A stretch of DNA of 60,323 bases from CAYQQK01 sp964420065 (GCA_964420065.1 CAYQQK010000010.1:1-60323), one strand, 5' to 3'; numbered from the stretch's first letter, positions 24,058-32,707 are shown. Notes: a model not told the origin generated them from the letters alone. Translations and numbers: made by a program.

Positions 24058-25776
24058 TTAATTGCCGGGTAAGCGTGGACTATCTTCCGGGGTTTTGGAG
24101 TTAATGATGATCGGAAGGATCATTGGGCGGCGCCCGGTGCGTTCGTAGAAGAAAGAGGCGGCTGCCTCGCGCAGATCGGACCTGAGTGCGGCCGGTTCCG
24201 TCAGGCGTTTGGCCGGCAGATTTTCTACAACCCGGGATAGGTGCTGCCGGGCGTCCCGAAGCAGCTCCTCGGATTCACGAATATAGACAAACCCTCGGGT
24301 GTCGATTTCAGGGCCTTTGATGATTGCTTTTTCTTCTCCGTCCAGTACCAGGACGAGAACCACGATCCCCTCCTCGGAGAGCATCTTCCGATCTCGCAGG
24401 ACAACATTACCGACATCGCCGACCCCGTAACCGTCAACCATTATTTTTCCGGCGCCGACACTACCGCTGCAGCAGCCCACCCCCTGGCAAAATTCCATGA
24501 TGGTACCCGGGTCAACCAGGAAAATATTCTCCCGTTGCAGGCCAACCTGTTCGGCAATACGGGCACAGTAAACCTGGTGCCGGTATTCCCCGTGCACCGG
24601 GATCAGGTAGGTTGGTTTAAGGAGACTTAGCATTAATTTGATCTCCTCTTCACTGCCGTGGCCGGATACGTGCATCCCGGAAATAGGCCGGTAAATAACC
24701 TCTGCGCCGAGGCGAAAGAGATTATCGACCGTGCGCGCTACCAGCTTTTCATTTCCGGGGATGGGATTGGCGGCGATAATGACCGTATCCCCCGGTTTGA
24801 TCTCAACCCGGCGGTGATCGGACTGGGACATACGGGTCAGACCGGACATGGGCTCACCCTGACTGCCGGTGGTCACAATGGCAATCTGATCATCGGCAAT
24901 CCGGCCGATCTTTTCCACCTCCACGAGCATTCCGGGGGGAATATCCAGATAGCCCATTTTTGAGGCAATCTCGACCGTATTCTCAATGCTTCGCCCGACC
25001 ACGCAAAGCTTGCGCCCGTAAAGATGAGCGGCATGGATCACCTGCTGAATACGATGAATGTTGGAGGCAAAGGTGGCAAAGACGATGCGGCTATGTGAAA
25101 GACGAAAGATCTCATCAATGCTCTGCCCAACTACCTTTTCGGAAAGGGTTACTCCCGGACGCTCGGAGTTGGTGCTGTCGATCAAGGTTACCAGAACGCC
25201 ACGCCGGCCCAGTTCAGCCAGTTTGTAAAAATCAGTGACCAACCCGTCAACCGGAGTTTGATCAAATTTGAAATCGCTGGTGTAGACCAGAGTGCCGGCG
25301 GGATTGTGCACCGCCACCCCGACCGAGTCGGGAATACTGTGGTTGGTACGAAAAAATTCTAGTTCAAAGTTTTTGGAGATGGTCAGCGCGCGGTCGACCT
25401 CGATTTCGTGGAACTGCACCGGTTCCAGCGGGTGGTGTTCTTCCAGTTTTACCTGGAGCAGGCCCAAAGTAAGACGTGTCCCGTAAACGGGTACAGTTAG
25501 TTGTTCCAAAATGTAGGGCATAGCGCCGATATGGTCTTCGTGGCCGTGGGTGAGGATGATCCCTTTGATCCGGGATTGATTTTCCAGCAGGTAGGTGATA
25601 TCCGGGATAACAATATCCACCCCGAGCATCTCTTCTTCGGGAAATTGCAAGCCGGCATCGAGCACGATGATCTCATCCTTGAAACGGATCACAAACATGT
25701 TTTTCCCGATCTCCCCCGCCCCGCCCAAAGGTATTACCTGCAAGAGCCCCTGTTTTTTATATCTATTTTTGATCAA
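24058..25776 (-). CDS. rnj: Ribonuclease J
   Basis: Metallo-beta-lactamase/beta-CASP RNase (572 residues) with 5'-3' exo- and endonuclease activity in mRNA decay and rRNA processing. The zinc motif HGHEDH is at residues 77-82. A beta-CASP region and a C-terminal domain follow, with HVSGHGSEEEIKLML in the beta-CASP part. The start is TTG at 25776 with GGAGGAGGG upstream; the frame runs 49 codons further, but that part is poor sequence. It sits between dapA and (after the 13-kb inserted block) tepA, as rnjB does in Bacillus. A TTGACG-17-TACCCT pair upstream is a weak promoter candidate. Confidence 0.93.
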   Translation of the reverse strand: MIKNRYKKQGLLQVIPLGGAGEIGKNMFVIRFKDEIIVLDAGLQFPEEEMLGVDIVIPDITYLLENQSRIKGIILTHGHEDHIGAMPYILEQLTVPVYGTRLTLGLLQVKLEEHHPLEPVQFHEIEVDRALTISKNFELEFFRTNHSIPDSVGVAVHNPAGTLVYTSDFKFDQTPVDGLVTDFYKLAELGRRGVLVTLIDSTNSERPGVTLSEKVVGQSIDEIFRLSHSRIVFATFASNIHRIQQVIHAAHLYGRKLCVVGRSIENTVEIASKMGYLDIPPGMLVEVEKIGRIADDQIAIVTTGSQGEPMSGLTRMSQSDHRRVEIKPGDTVIIAANPIPGNEKLVARTVDNLFRLGAEVIYRPISGMHVSGHGSEEEIKLMLSLLKPTYLIPVHGEYRHQVYCARIAEQVGLQRENIFLVDPGTIMEFCQGVGCCSGSVGAGKIMVDGYGVGDVGNVVLRDRKMLSEEGIVVLVLVLDGEEKAIIKGPEIDTRGFVYIRESEELLRDARQHLSRVVENLPAKRLTEPAALRSDLREAAASFFYERTGRRPMILPIIINSKTPEDSPRLPGN

Positions 25777-25938
25777 AATAGCCCTCCTCCGCCTCGTAAG
25801 CCTGTTCAAACAGCGCCATGGTTTGGATGAAGTATGGATCCTTCCCTGGCTAGGGTAACGCATTGTTGCGGAATCGTCAAATGGAACCGGTTTTCTATCT
25901 TGTCTAGATTTTGTCCATTTCAAGGTTATTTTACGGCG

Positions 25939-25964
25939 AAAAAAAGGGAGGATCCGATCCCCCC
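25939..25964 (-). terminator. Terminator of the dapA operon
   Basis: GGGAGGATC (25946-25954) pairs with GATCCCCCC (25956-25964), with one G-U pair; the loop opens at the centre. The minus strand then runs into seven T (complement of 25939-25945). It lies 44 bases after the dapA stop. Confidence 0.8.
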
Positions 25965-26007
25965 GTTATTCTGAAAAAGAAACGTTAAGTATCCAACGCC
26001 GTGGGGG

Positions 26008-26892
26008 TCACAGCAGGCCGTAACGTTCAAGGATGGCCTGAAGATCCTGGTGCTGCCGTTCATCCAGGGGAGTCAAGGGCAGGCGCGTTTCACCGGCTGC
26101 AAAACCGATCAGGTTTACCGCCGCCTTGATCGGAATAGGATTGGCTGATATGAACAAAGCTTTAAAAAGGGGCAAAAGGTAGAGGTGGGCCGCCCGGGCT
26201 TCGTCGGTACGCCCCGCCTGGTAAGAACCGATCATGGCTGCGATCTCCGGCCCGACCAGGTGCGAGGCCACACTAACCACTCCCACCGCGCCCACGCCGA
26301 GCATGGGCAGCGTCAGGGCGTCGTCACCGCAGTAAAGGCTAAAATCCGGTGGCGCCCCGGCACGGATGGATGCGGCCTGTTCCAGGTTACCGCTCGCTTC
26401 CTTGACTGCTACTATATTTTCCAACCCGGCCAGCCGCAAGGTGGTCGCTGCGGTCATGTTGACCCCGGTCCGTCCGGGCACGTTGTAAAGTAACACCGGC
26501 AGTGTAATCGTTTCGGCCACCGCTTTGAAATGCCGGTAGAGCCCTTCCTGCTCCGGTTTATTGTAATACGGGGTCACGAGCATAACCCCATCCACTCCTG
26601 TCCGGACTGCCTTCCGGGTAAATTCAATCGAAGCGGCCGTATTATTATTCCCGCTGCCGGCAATAATCTTTGCCGTTTTCCCGGCGGCTTCAACAACCGC
26701 CCGGAACAGCTTCAGTTTTTCGTCGTCGCTCAGCACCGGTGATTCTCCGGTGGTGCCGGCGACGACGATCCCGGTGGAACCTTTTTCCACTAGATAAGAT
26801 GCCAGTTCCTGTGCCTGTTTATAGTCCACTTTTCCCTGTGAATCGAAAGGCGTCACCATCGCTGTCAGCAAGGGCCCAAAGGCGCTTTCCAC
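26008..26892 (-). CDS. dapA: 4-hydroxy-tetrahydrodipicolinate synthase
   Basis: Condenses pyruvate with aspartate semialdehyde, the branch point to lysine, diaminopimelate and dipicolinate. Length is 294 residues from GTG at 26892, which has TTGGAGGTGAG upstream; the open frame extends 11 codons more. The GTTGE motif is near residue 50, YYNKP near 110, the YNVPGRTG loop near 137, and the Schiff-base Lys in IVAVKEASG near 163. The gene follows dpaA-dpaB directly, so the substrate for spore dipicolinate is made next to the synthase that uses its product. Confidence 0.95.
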   Translation of the reverse strand: MESAFGPLLTAMVTPFDSQGKVDYKQAQELASYLVEKGSTGIVVAGTTGESPVLSDDEKLKLFRAVVEAAGKTAKIIAGSGNNNTAASIEFTRKAVRTGVDGVMLVTPYYNKPEQEGLYRHFKAVAETITLPVLLYNVPGRTGVNMTAATTLRLAGLENIVAVKEASGNLEQAASIRAGAPPDFSLYCGDDALTLPMLGVGAVGVVSVASHLVGPEIAAMIGSYQAGRTDEARAAHLYLLPLFKALFISANPIPIKAAVNLIGFAAGETRLPLTPLDERQHQDLQAILERYGLL

Positions 26893-26960
26893 CGGTCTCA
26901 CCTCCAAGTAATGCCAACCCGGCACATTACGCCGAGAGGTCTTGAACTGAATCTAGTTTT

Positions 26961-27566
26961 CTACACCCGGTCATCGCTTTCCTGCATGACCAGCATCGGC
27001 TGGAACTGCCGACCCAGAATGGCATCACGCAAGGCCGGCAACAGCAGTTCCGGGCGGGCTACCAGGGAATAAGGTTTTTGCTGCGGGCTGTCCTGCCCGA
27101 ACGGTACCAGATAAATATTCCTGCTGCAAAGGAGAACTGCCAGGTTGTAGGCATTAAAACCAAGGGCGTCGTTTGTTGAGAGCGCAACCAGTACCGGCCC
27201 GCTATTGCGCAGGTGAGCTTTGGCGGCCATGAGGACGGCATTGTCCGTGATCCCCTGTGCCAGTTTGGCCATGGTGTTGCCGGTGCAAGGGGCGATCATC
27301 AAAATATCGAGAAGATTTTTCGGGCCGACGGGCTCCGCCTCAACCACGGTTGTTACCGGTTCCCTGCCGGTAAGACGGATAATTTCAGCCCGGCAACCGG
27401 CGGCGCTACCGAAACGGGTGTCTGTTTCAAGCACAGCCGGTGATATAAACGGATAAACTTCGGCTCCTGCCCTGATGATTTTTTGTACTTGTGAGTAATA
27501 AGCGGCAATGGTGCAATGCGATCCGGTTATCGCCCATCCGATCCGTTTCCCGCACAAACCGGTCAT
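26961..27566 (-). CDS. dpaB: Dipicolinate synthase subunit B
   Basis: Flavoprotein-fold subunit (201 residues; SpoVFB) of the enzyme that oxidises dihydrodipicolinate to dipicolinic acid in the mother cell for spore core loading. The opening GKRIGWAITGSHCT and the central IAPCTGNTMAKLAQGITDNAVLMAAKAHLR (split here for length) fit the family's nucleotide-binding fold. The ATG has GGGAGAGG upstream and follows dpaA by 25 bases. Sporulation-sigma control is expected from the family, but I did not identify the promoter. Confidence 0.93.
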   Translation of the reverse strand: MTGLCGKRIGWAITGSHCTIAAYYSQVQKIIRAGAEVYPFISPAVLETDTRFGSAAGCRAEIIRLTGREPVTTVVEAEPVGPKNLLDILMIAPCTGNTMAKLAQGITDNAVLMAAKAHLRNSGPVLVALSTNDALGFNAYNLAVLLCSRNIYLVPFGQDSPQQKPYSLVARPELLLPALRDAILGRQFQPMLVMQESDDRV

Positions 27567-27591
27567 GCTTTTCCTCTCCCGTTGTTTCTGT

Positions 27592-28461
27592 TCATTGCAG
27601 GTGGCGACAGATCAATTTTTCATATATGCCGGCCAAAATTCTCCCGGCGCTACGCGGTGCTATCCGGCCCGGCAACCCCGGCAAACAATAAGCCCGGAGT
27701 TGCAAGCGTTCCGCTGCGGCGCGATCGATACCCCCGGGAAGTGAAGCGATATCCAGAATTAAAGTTTCCGGTTGGACCTGTTCCAGAAGGTCGGCGGTTA
27801 AAACCGGCGCCGGAATGGTATTGAAAATAAAATCAGCCTGTTGCACCGCCCGGGGTAAATCCGCTACCGGAACAGCCCGCCATCCCCGGGTAAGGGCCAG
27901 GGCCGCCTTTTCCCGCCGCCGGACCAGGACACTGACCTCGGCCCCCAGTCCTTGCAGGGTTTGTGCCAGGACGGCCCCGCACCGCCCCAATCCCATCACC
28001 AGAGCCCGGCTCCCATGCACGGTAATATCAGAGCGAACCATGGCTTCCGCAACGGCACCTTCAGCGGTGGGCACGGCATTCAAGAGAGCCAGCTCTTCAT
28101 CCGCTGCGGTTTCGATGAGCCGGCCATGATGCTGCAAGATCTTTTTCCAGGGTGGTGCCACCGAGCCGGCCAGGATGATCAGCCCTGCCGGCAGTTTCGC
28201 CAACAGCGATATCACGGCCAGGTTTCCCCCGGGTGCAGGAACAGTTCCATCATCTTCGATCCCGCAAACCGGAAATATCAAGATCTTGATATTTCCAAAA
28301 TCCGATTTCCCGGCATACGCTGCCGGTGGTAGGATTTCGGAATACCCGGGCAGGCCGTACAGTTTAACGCTCAATCCCGCCGCAGCCCAAATTCGGTATA
28401 TTTCGAACTCCCGACGATCCCCCCCCGCCAGAAGGATATGTATGCCGTGCAGACAATGCAC
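27592..28461 (-). CDS. dpaA: Dipicolinate synthase subunit A
   Basis: NAD(P)-binding subunit (289 residues; SpoVFA) of dipicolinate synthase. The start is GTG with GGGAGGG upstream. The N-terminal domain begins IHILLAGGDRREFEIYRIW. The Rossmann domain has the VMGLGRCGAVLAQTLQGLGA nucleotide loop near residue 155 and ends with the LPGLPGRIAPRSAGRIL region typical of the family. It leads the dpaA-dpaB-dapA run. asd and dapG, present at this place in Bacillus, are absent. Confidence 0.93.
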   Translation of the reverse strand: MHCLHGIHILLAGGDRREFEIYRIWAAAGLSVKLYGLPGYSEILPPAAYAGKSDFGNIKILIFPVCGIEDDGTVPAPGGNLAVISLLAKLPAGLIILAGSVAPPWKKILQHHGRLIETAADEELALLNAVPTAEGAVAEAMVRSDITVHGSRALVMGLGRCGAVLAQTLQGLGAEVSVLVRRREKAALALTRGWRAVPVADLPRAVQQADFIFNTIPAPVLTADLLEQVQPETLILDIASLPGGIDRAAAERLQLRAYCLPGLPGRIAPRSAGRILAGIYEKLICRHLQ

Positions 28462-28516
28462 CCGGTTGCCCTCCCTTCTTTGTTATTCAGTATATGAAAC
28501 GGAGCCGTAAACGGTC

Positions 28517-28545
28517 AAAAAAAGTCCCGGGTAGTCCCGGGACTT
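28517..28545 (-). terminator. Terminator after the glycine-rich protein gene
   Basis: AAGTCCCGGG (28522-28531) and CCCGGGACTT (28536-28545) form a perfect 10-bp stem with a TAGT loop. On the minus strand it runs into a T tract (complement of 28517-28523). It separates this gene from dpaA. Confidence 0.9.
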
Positions 28546-28570
28546 GAGTATGAGCGGGGAATAGTATTGC

Positions 28571-29056
28571 TTAGCGGTGGGTTTCAACATCCTCCGCACC
28601 GTGTTCTCGAAGGATTTCCGCCGCAGTATCCACCTTTTCCGGAGAAGACTTCAGACTGACCAAAATTGAACCTTGCCGGACCTGTTCGGCGTAAAATTCA
28701 CTGCGCTCCTCGGGGATGCCGTAATCGACCAGTCCGCCGGTGATCCCGCCCGTGACTATACCGGTCAAAGAAGCGGCCAGAGGACCGGCGGCCAGAATTG
28801 GGCCGATACCCGGTATGAGCAGGGCGCCCGCCCCGGCCAGCATTCCGGCAATACCACCCAAAACTCCACCGGTAATGCTTCCTTCCGCCAGATCCTGGTC
28901 GGAAAAACTGACCCCGCTCTCGCCATCATCCTGTTCGTCTTCATCATCACGGGTTACCAGTGACAGTTCCCGCCCAAACCCTTCACTCTGGAGTTCTTCA
29001 ATCGCATTTTCAGCTGAAACATGATCGTTGAAATAACCGATTACCACACTACTCAT
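28571..29056 (-). CDS. YflT-like general stress protein with glycine zipper
   Basis: Protein of about 161 residues. The N-terminus (VVIGYFNDHVSAENAIEELQSEGF) resembles the heat-induced/general stress YflT domain. An acidic stretch (DDEDEQDDGESG) follows, then a hydrophobic Gly/Ala-rich segment (about 65-120, GGVLGGIAGMLAGAGALL) like a glycine zipper, and a C-terminal alpha/beta tail. The ATG at 29056 has AAGGAGG upstream; the frame is open nine codons further. A TATAAT lies at 29113-29118 (minus strand) with no good -35. Function is unknown. It is set off from dpaA by a strong terminator. Confidence 0.65.
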   Translation of the reverse strand: MSSVVIGYFNDHVSAENAIEELQSEGFGRELSLVTRDDEDEQDDGESGVSFSDQDLAEGSITGGVLGGIAGMLAGAGALLIPGIGPILAAGPLAASLTGIVTGGITGGLVDYGIPEERSEFYAEQVRQGSILVSLKSSPEKVDTAAEILREHGAEDVETHR

Positions 29057-29130
29057 CGCCCGTCCTCCTTGGTGATAAATCATGCAAAAATAGTTTTACC
29101 CACGGGGTAAGAATTATACAGGCGATGGGT

Positions 29131-29370
29131 TCAAGTCGTTTTCAGATCAATAATAATGGCGTCCTTGCCAATCTTGAGTACCGCCGACCAGGGCATGGTG
29201 ATTTCATCGCTGTAACCGACCCCAAAAAAACCGGTACTGCCCGGTAGAAGCAGAGCCTGGATCTTGCCGCTTTCCTCCTCCACAATCAGATCAGCCTTCC
29301 CTGCCGGCCCCCAGAAGCAACCTTCTCCAAGATCGACCAGTTCCTTGCGGGCCAGTTCACTTAACCGCAT
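29131..29370 (-). CDS. ymxH: YlmC/YmxH family sporulation protein
   Basis: PRC-barrel protein of 79 residues, beginning MRLSELARKELVDLGEG and containing ALLLPG and EITMPWSAVLKIG. This is the YlmC/YmxH family, expressed in sporulation in Bacillus; its molecular function is not established. The position upstream of the dipicolinate synthase genes matches the Bacillus order ymxH-spoVFA-spoVFB. The ATG has GGGAGGG upstream. Confidence 0.87.
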   Translation of the reverse strand: MRLSELARKELVDLGEGCFWGPAGKADLIVEEESGKIQALLLPGSTGFFGVGYSDEITMPWSAVLKIGKDAIIIDLKTT

Positions 29371-29410
29371 TCCCTTCCCTCCCTTTTGGCAGTCGGCAGT
29401 CGGAAAAAAA

Positions 29411-29508
29411 CGTCGCCCGCAAGGCCCGTCTCCTGACGGACCTTGAGCCTCGGGATAGGCTTGCCTTCAAGGCATAAACTTTAACTTGTCGTCGCCCGCA
29501 AGGCCCGT
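29411..29508. repeat. 19-bp direct repeat at the dut 3' end
   Basis: CGTCGCCCGCAAGGCCCGT occurs at 29411-29429 and 29490-29508. The second copy is inside the last codons of dut; the first is about 40 bases past the dut stop, next to a run of A residues (29404-29410) that is a T run on the minus strand. This looks like a small tandem duplication of the gene end. Confidence 0.7.
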
Positions 29509-29970
29509 TCCCCCCGTATGCCCAAATCCGCCGCTGCCGCGAACAGTGGATGGCAATTCCTCAACCTGCTCCAGGACAACCGGCGGCCGCGGGGCCAAAA
29601 GCATCTGGGCGATACGATCACCACGCCGCACGATAAACGGTTCCTGTCCGAGGTTGATCATCACGACCTGAACCTCACCCCGGTAATCGGAATCGACGGT
29701 ACCCGGAGAATTGAGCAGTCCAATCCCGTGGTGGACGGCCAGACCGCTGCGGGGACGGATCTGCAGTTCATACCCGTCGGGAACGGCTACCTCGAGCCCG
29801 GTTGGGACAAGAGCCACCGCTCCCGGTTTGATCAGTAGCGGTGTTTCAACAGCAGCAGGCAGGTCCAGCGCGGCCGATCCGGGGGTTTGATACGCGGGCA
29901 GGGGCAACCCGGCAGCATGAGGCAGTATTTTTACCGGCAGGCGTAGTGGCGTTTGTTGTTGTGGGTACAT
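29467..29970 (-). CDS. dut: dUTP diphosphatase
   Basis: Trimeric dUTPase (167 residues) that hydrolyses dUTP to dUMP, keeping uracil out of DNA. The five family motifs are visible: GSAALDLPA, IRPRSGLAVHHGIG, NSPGTVDSDYRGEV, RGDRIAQML and the C-terminal GSGGFGHTGG. The ATG at 29970 has GGAGGGAT upstream; the frame extends 20 codons further. A Gln-rich N-terminal tail precedes the core. Its last codons are part of a 19-bp direct repeat. Confidence 0.94.
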   Translation of the reverse strand: MYPQQQTPLRLPVKILPHAAGLPLPAYQTPGSAALDLPAAVETPLLIKPGAVALVPTGLEVAVPDGYELQIRPRSGLAVHHGIGLLNSPGTVDSDYRGEVQVVMINLGQEPFIVRRGDRIAQMLLAPRPPVVLEQVEELPSTVRGSGGFGHTGGTGLAGDDKLKFMP

Positions 29971-30098
29971 TTGATCCCTCCGTCCGGCCTTGAGAGAGAC
30001 CGGTTTTATGATTTTGATGTTTTGTATCATTCGTTGAAGGCCGGTTCATTTCCTCTCCGGGAAAGGGCAGAAGACCCCCACCCCGAATCCGCAAAGGG

Positions 30099-30944
30099 TT
30101 AATCGGTGAAAAGGCGAACATCAATACCGCCGCCCCAGCAGGCCGTTTTGATCAGGACGAAATGATCGCTGTTGTTACAAAACTTGAAATCCAAATAGTC
30201 GGAAACGGTGGCATCCCTGCCCGGGGGAACATATCCCACCGGCAGGCTATGGGGATACCGTTCCACCACCTCGAGTTCCGCCTCCAGTACCGCATTGTAA
30301 AGGGTGGATGAAACCTGGCAGATACCTCCACCAAGGCCGGGAACAATAATATTGCCGACAATGATCGGCGCCGGCTCGTAACCCCTCGCCGCCGTTCGCG
30401 GTCCCACGGCATCGTTAAATGAAAATATTTCTCCCGGTAAAAGCAGGTAATTGTTGATCGCTCTTGCGGCAGTTTCTATATTCACATTGCGTCCCCCACC
30501 ATACCCGTAAAAAGTGCGGTAACCTCCCACTTCGCAGTGAATGCGTTCGAAAAGACGCACCGTGATCAAAGGATCTAGACGGACTGTTTCCAGGATTACC
30601 CGCCCCCCCCGGGGGGCGGACATGACCAGGGCGACACTGACATCCCGGTCCACCACAAGTCCCGTCACTTCGGGAATAAGGCTGCCGGTTCCCGGATCCA
30701 GGTAAGCGTTACGGGGCAAGCGTTCCTTTCCCCGGGCCAGTTCATGCACCAGGGCCAGCACTTCACCCCGCAAAAGGCCGCCCGCCTCCACTTCCTCCAG
30801 GGTTACCCCGGGAGCAACACCAAAGCGCAAACGAAGGAATCGTTCCGGCAGCCCCGACCACCAGAGCAGTGCGGCCGCTGCCAGGAGCAGAGCCGCTCCG
30901 GTCAACAGCTTCACCCGGCGGGTAAAAATTCGGGTCAAGATCAT
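30099..30944 (-). CDS. VanW family protein
   Basis: Membrane-anchored protein of 281 residues. It has one N-terminal helix (about 12-32), an N-terminal domain (about 38-125) and a VanW domain with FYGYGGGRNVNIETAARAIN, LLPGEIFSFND and GGGICQVSSTLYNA. VanW was first described in vancomycin-resistance clusters, and its role is unknown. The ATG overlaps the stop of the upstream deacetylase-like gene by four bases (ATGA), so the two are probably translated together. Its N-terminal domain is similar to that of the upstream neighbour. Confidence 0.87.
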   Translation of the reverse strand: MILTRIFTRRVKLLTGAALLLAAAALLWWSGLPERFLRLRFGVAPGVTLEEVEAGGLLRGEVLALVHELARGKERLPRNAYLDPGTGSLIPEVTGLVVDRDVSVALVMSAPRGGRVILETVRLDPLITVRLFERIHCEVGGYRTFYGYGGGRNVNIETAARAINNYLLLPGEIFSFNDAVGPRTAARGYEPAPIIVGNIIVPGLGGGICQVSSTLYNAVLEAELEVVERYPHSLPVGYVPPGRDATVSDYLDFKFCNNSDHFVLIKTACWGGGIDVRLFTD

Positions 30945-31972
30945 GGTTCACTTTCCACCGGTTGATTCCCGATCAACAAAAACGGGGAAGGGCAAAGCAG
31001 TTCCGTCACGGTTATCACGGCCAGGCCCCGGGCCTGGATTTCCGGGAGCGTTTCCTCCAGAAATTGCACCGTGCCCCCGGTCGGGTGTATCAAAATAATT
31101 TTTCCGGGTGCCAGACCTTCTAGAATACGCCTTTGCATCAATTCCGGTTCCGGGTTTTGCCAGTCCACGGTGTCAAGAGACCAGAGAACCGTACGCATAG
31201 CATGGCGGGATACCACTTCCAAAGTCAACGGGTTGAATTCACCTTTGTGAGGGGTAAAATAACGCGGGTAACAAACAGCCGTGTCAAAAACAATCTCGTT
31301 TGTGCGGCGGAGTGAAAGGGCCATGGCGGAGGCATCCAGATCAGGAAAAACAACATCATCGGCATAACCGTGACTGCCCAATTCATTGCCCCCGGCAGCG
31401 ATCTGTTGGACCAATTCCGGGTTCTGTTCCGCCCAGCGCCCCGTCAAAAAAAAAGTTCCTCGTGCTCCCCTCGCATTCAGGGCTTCCAGGAGCGGTTCCA
31501 GGGAATCATCCCTGACCCACGCTACGTTAATCATCAGGGCGACCGCATTTTTGCGGGGATTGCCCTGATTAATAGGTCGCGCGGGGTAATGCTCGACCCG
31601 CACCGCCGGCAACACCTCGCGATAAACCGGTTCCACCACGGATCGAGGCGGCGCCTCCATCACCCGACGAACGGTCAATTCCTGATCCACTTCGACTCCG
31701 TTCAGCTCGGGAACGATCCCTCCGCCGGTGGGATCGATGACGGCGTCAACCGGAGGTCTACCCTCCGCCCGAGCAATCTTGGCCACAAGTAAAGCCACTT
31801 CTGCCGGAAGGAGGCCTTCGACAGGATCGGTACGCAAGTAGACTCCTTTTTCCGCACCCCGCATCGTGCGCCGCAGCGGTTCACCGCAGAGGTGCAAACC
31901 GGCTCCAATGAACGCCACCAGCAGCAGCCCGATCAGCACCTTTGGCCAGTGGGTCGCTCGGAAGGCAGCCAC
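30941..31972 (-). CDS. Polysaccharide deacetylase-like protein, first copy
   Basis: Membrane-anchored NodB-fold protein (about 343 residues). The start is GTG at 31972, six bases after AAGGGGGGG; a TTG 11 codons upstream is less likely. After one membrane helix comes a domain (about 45-130) like that at the start of the VanW neighbour. The NodB domain follows, with ALMINVAWVRD in place of TFDDG and SHGYADD in place of the SHxxxH metal site. It may therefore lack deacetylase activity. It occupies the ylxY position next to pnp. The ending TVTELL segment is typical of the family. Confidence 0.82.
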   Translation of the reverse strand: MAAFRATHWPKVLIGLLLVAFIGAGLHLCGEPLRRTMRGAEKGVYLRTDPVEGLLPAEVALLVAKIARAEGRPPVDAVIDPTGGGIVPELNGVEVDQELTVRRVMEAPPRSVVEPVYREVLPAVRVEHYPARPINQGNPRKNAVALMINVAWVRDDSLEPLLEALNARGARGTFFLTGRWAEQNPELVQQIAAGGNELGSHGYADDVVFPDLDASAMALSLRRTNEIVFDTAVCYPRYFTPHKGEFNPLTLEVVSRHAMRTVLWSLDTVDWQNPEPELMQRRILEGLAPGKIILIHPTGGTVQFLEETLPEIQARGLAVITVTELLCPSPFLLIGNQPVESEP

Positions 31973-32005
31973 GGCTTTCCCCCCCCTTAAAAATTGATAC
32001 AACAA

Positions 32006-32707
32006 TTATCCGGGACGTTCGTTTAAAAGTTCGGAGACGGTTACCGGTTCAAAACCCTGTTCCCGCAACATACGCGCCAGGATCGGCACCGCCGCCGGCA
32101 AAAAGCGCGCACCGACCCTGAAATTGATAATTGCCCCGCCATGAACCCGTTCTGCAACCCGAAAAGCAATTTCTTCCCCGCTTAAACTCAACCAATCATA
32201 AGACTCGACGCTCCAAAGGACGGTGCGGCAGCTTTCCCGGCGCACAGCCTCCAGAAGCAGACCGGTCAAGCCGTCTCCCGCAGGACGAAAAAGAACCGGC
32301 CGGTATTCCAAAGTTTCTCCGGCCAGATTTTTGAACCCGCTTATTTCTTCACGCGGATCATCCTTTTCAAAGTCGGGATGCAATGCCCGGGATAGAGAAC
32401 GTATGCCGATTTCATGCCCCTGTTTCAGGATTGCAGCCGCGCTCTGCGGATGGCGCTGCAGCCAATCCCCGGTAATAAAAAAAGTGGCCCTGACCTGTTC
32501 CCTCCCCAGGGCTTGGAGCAACTGATCCAGGCCCGTATCACTCCATAGGGTATCAAAGGTCAGCGCAATCCGGATCGGATTGCCCGGTGCAAAATAATGG
32601 ACCGTGGCTGTGGCTTTGCGCCCCTGCAAGGCAACTAGACCGAGGACAACCAGCCCGATCAACAAGGTCAGGACGGCGACGCGGGCCGGCTCGAACAGGC
32701 GGCGCAT
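32006..32707 (-). CDS. Polysaccharide deacetylase-like protein, second copy
   Basis: NodB-fold protein of about 233 residues with one N-terminal membrane helix. The ATG at 32707 has AAAGGAGGAGG upstream; the open frame extends 40 codons further. TFDTLWSD keeps one Asp of the catalytic motif, but GIRSLSRALHP lacks the paired metal-binding His of the SHxxxH motif. Full activity is doubtful. It lies between pnp and the first copy, which it resembles, so a tandem duplication is likely. It corresponds in position to Bacillus ylxY. Confidence 0.82.
   Translation of the reverse strand: MRRLFEPARVAVLTLLIGLVVLGLVALQGRKATATVHYFAPGNPIRIALTFDTLWSDTGLDQLLQALGREQVRATFFITGDWLQRHPQSAAAILKQGHEIGIRSLSRALHPDFEKDDPREEISGFKNLAGETLEYRPVLFRPAGDGLTGLLLEAVRRESCRTVLWSVESYDWLSLSGEEIAFRVAERVHGGAIINFRVGARFLPAAVPILARMLREQGFEPVTVSELLNERPG

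Noticed and set aside
26893..26960. Possible lysine riboswitch before dapA
   Set aside because: Only 35 bases separate dpaB and the extended dapA frame, too short for the element, and none of its conserved boxes are seen.
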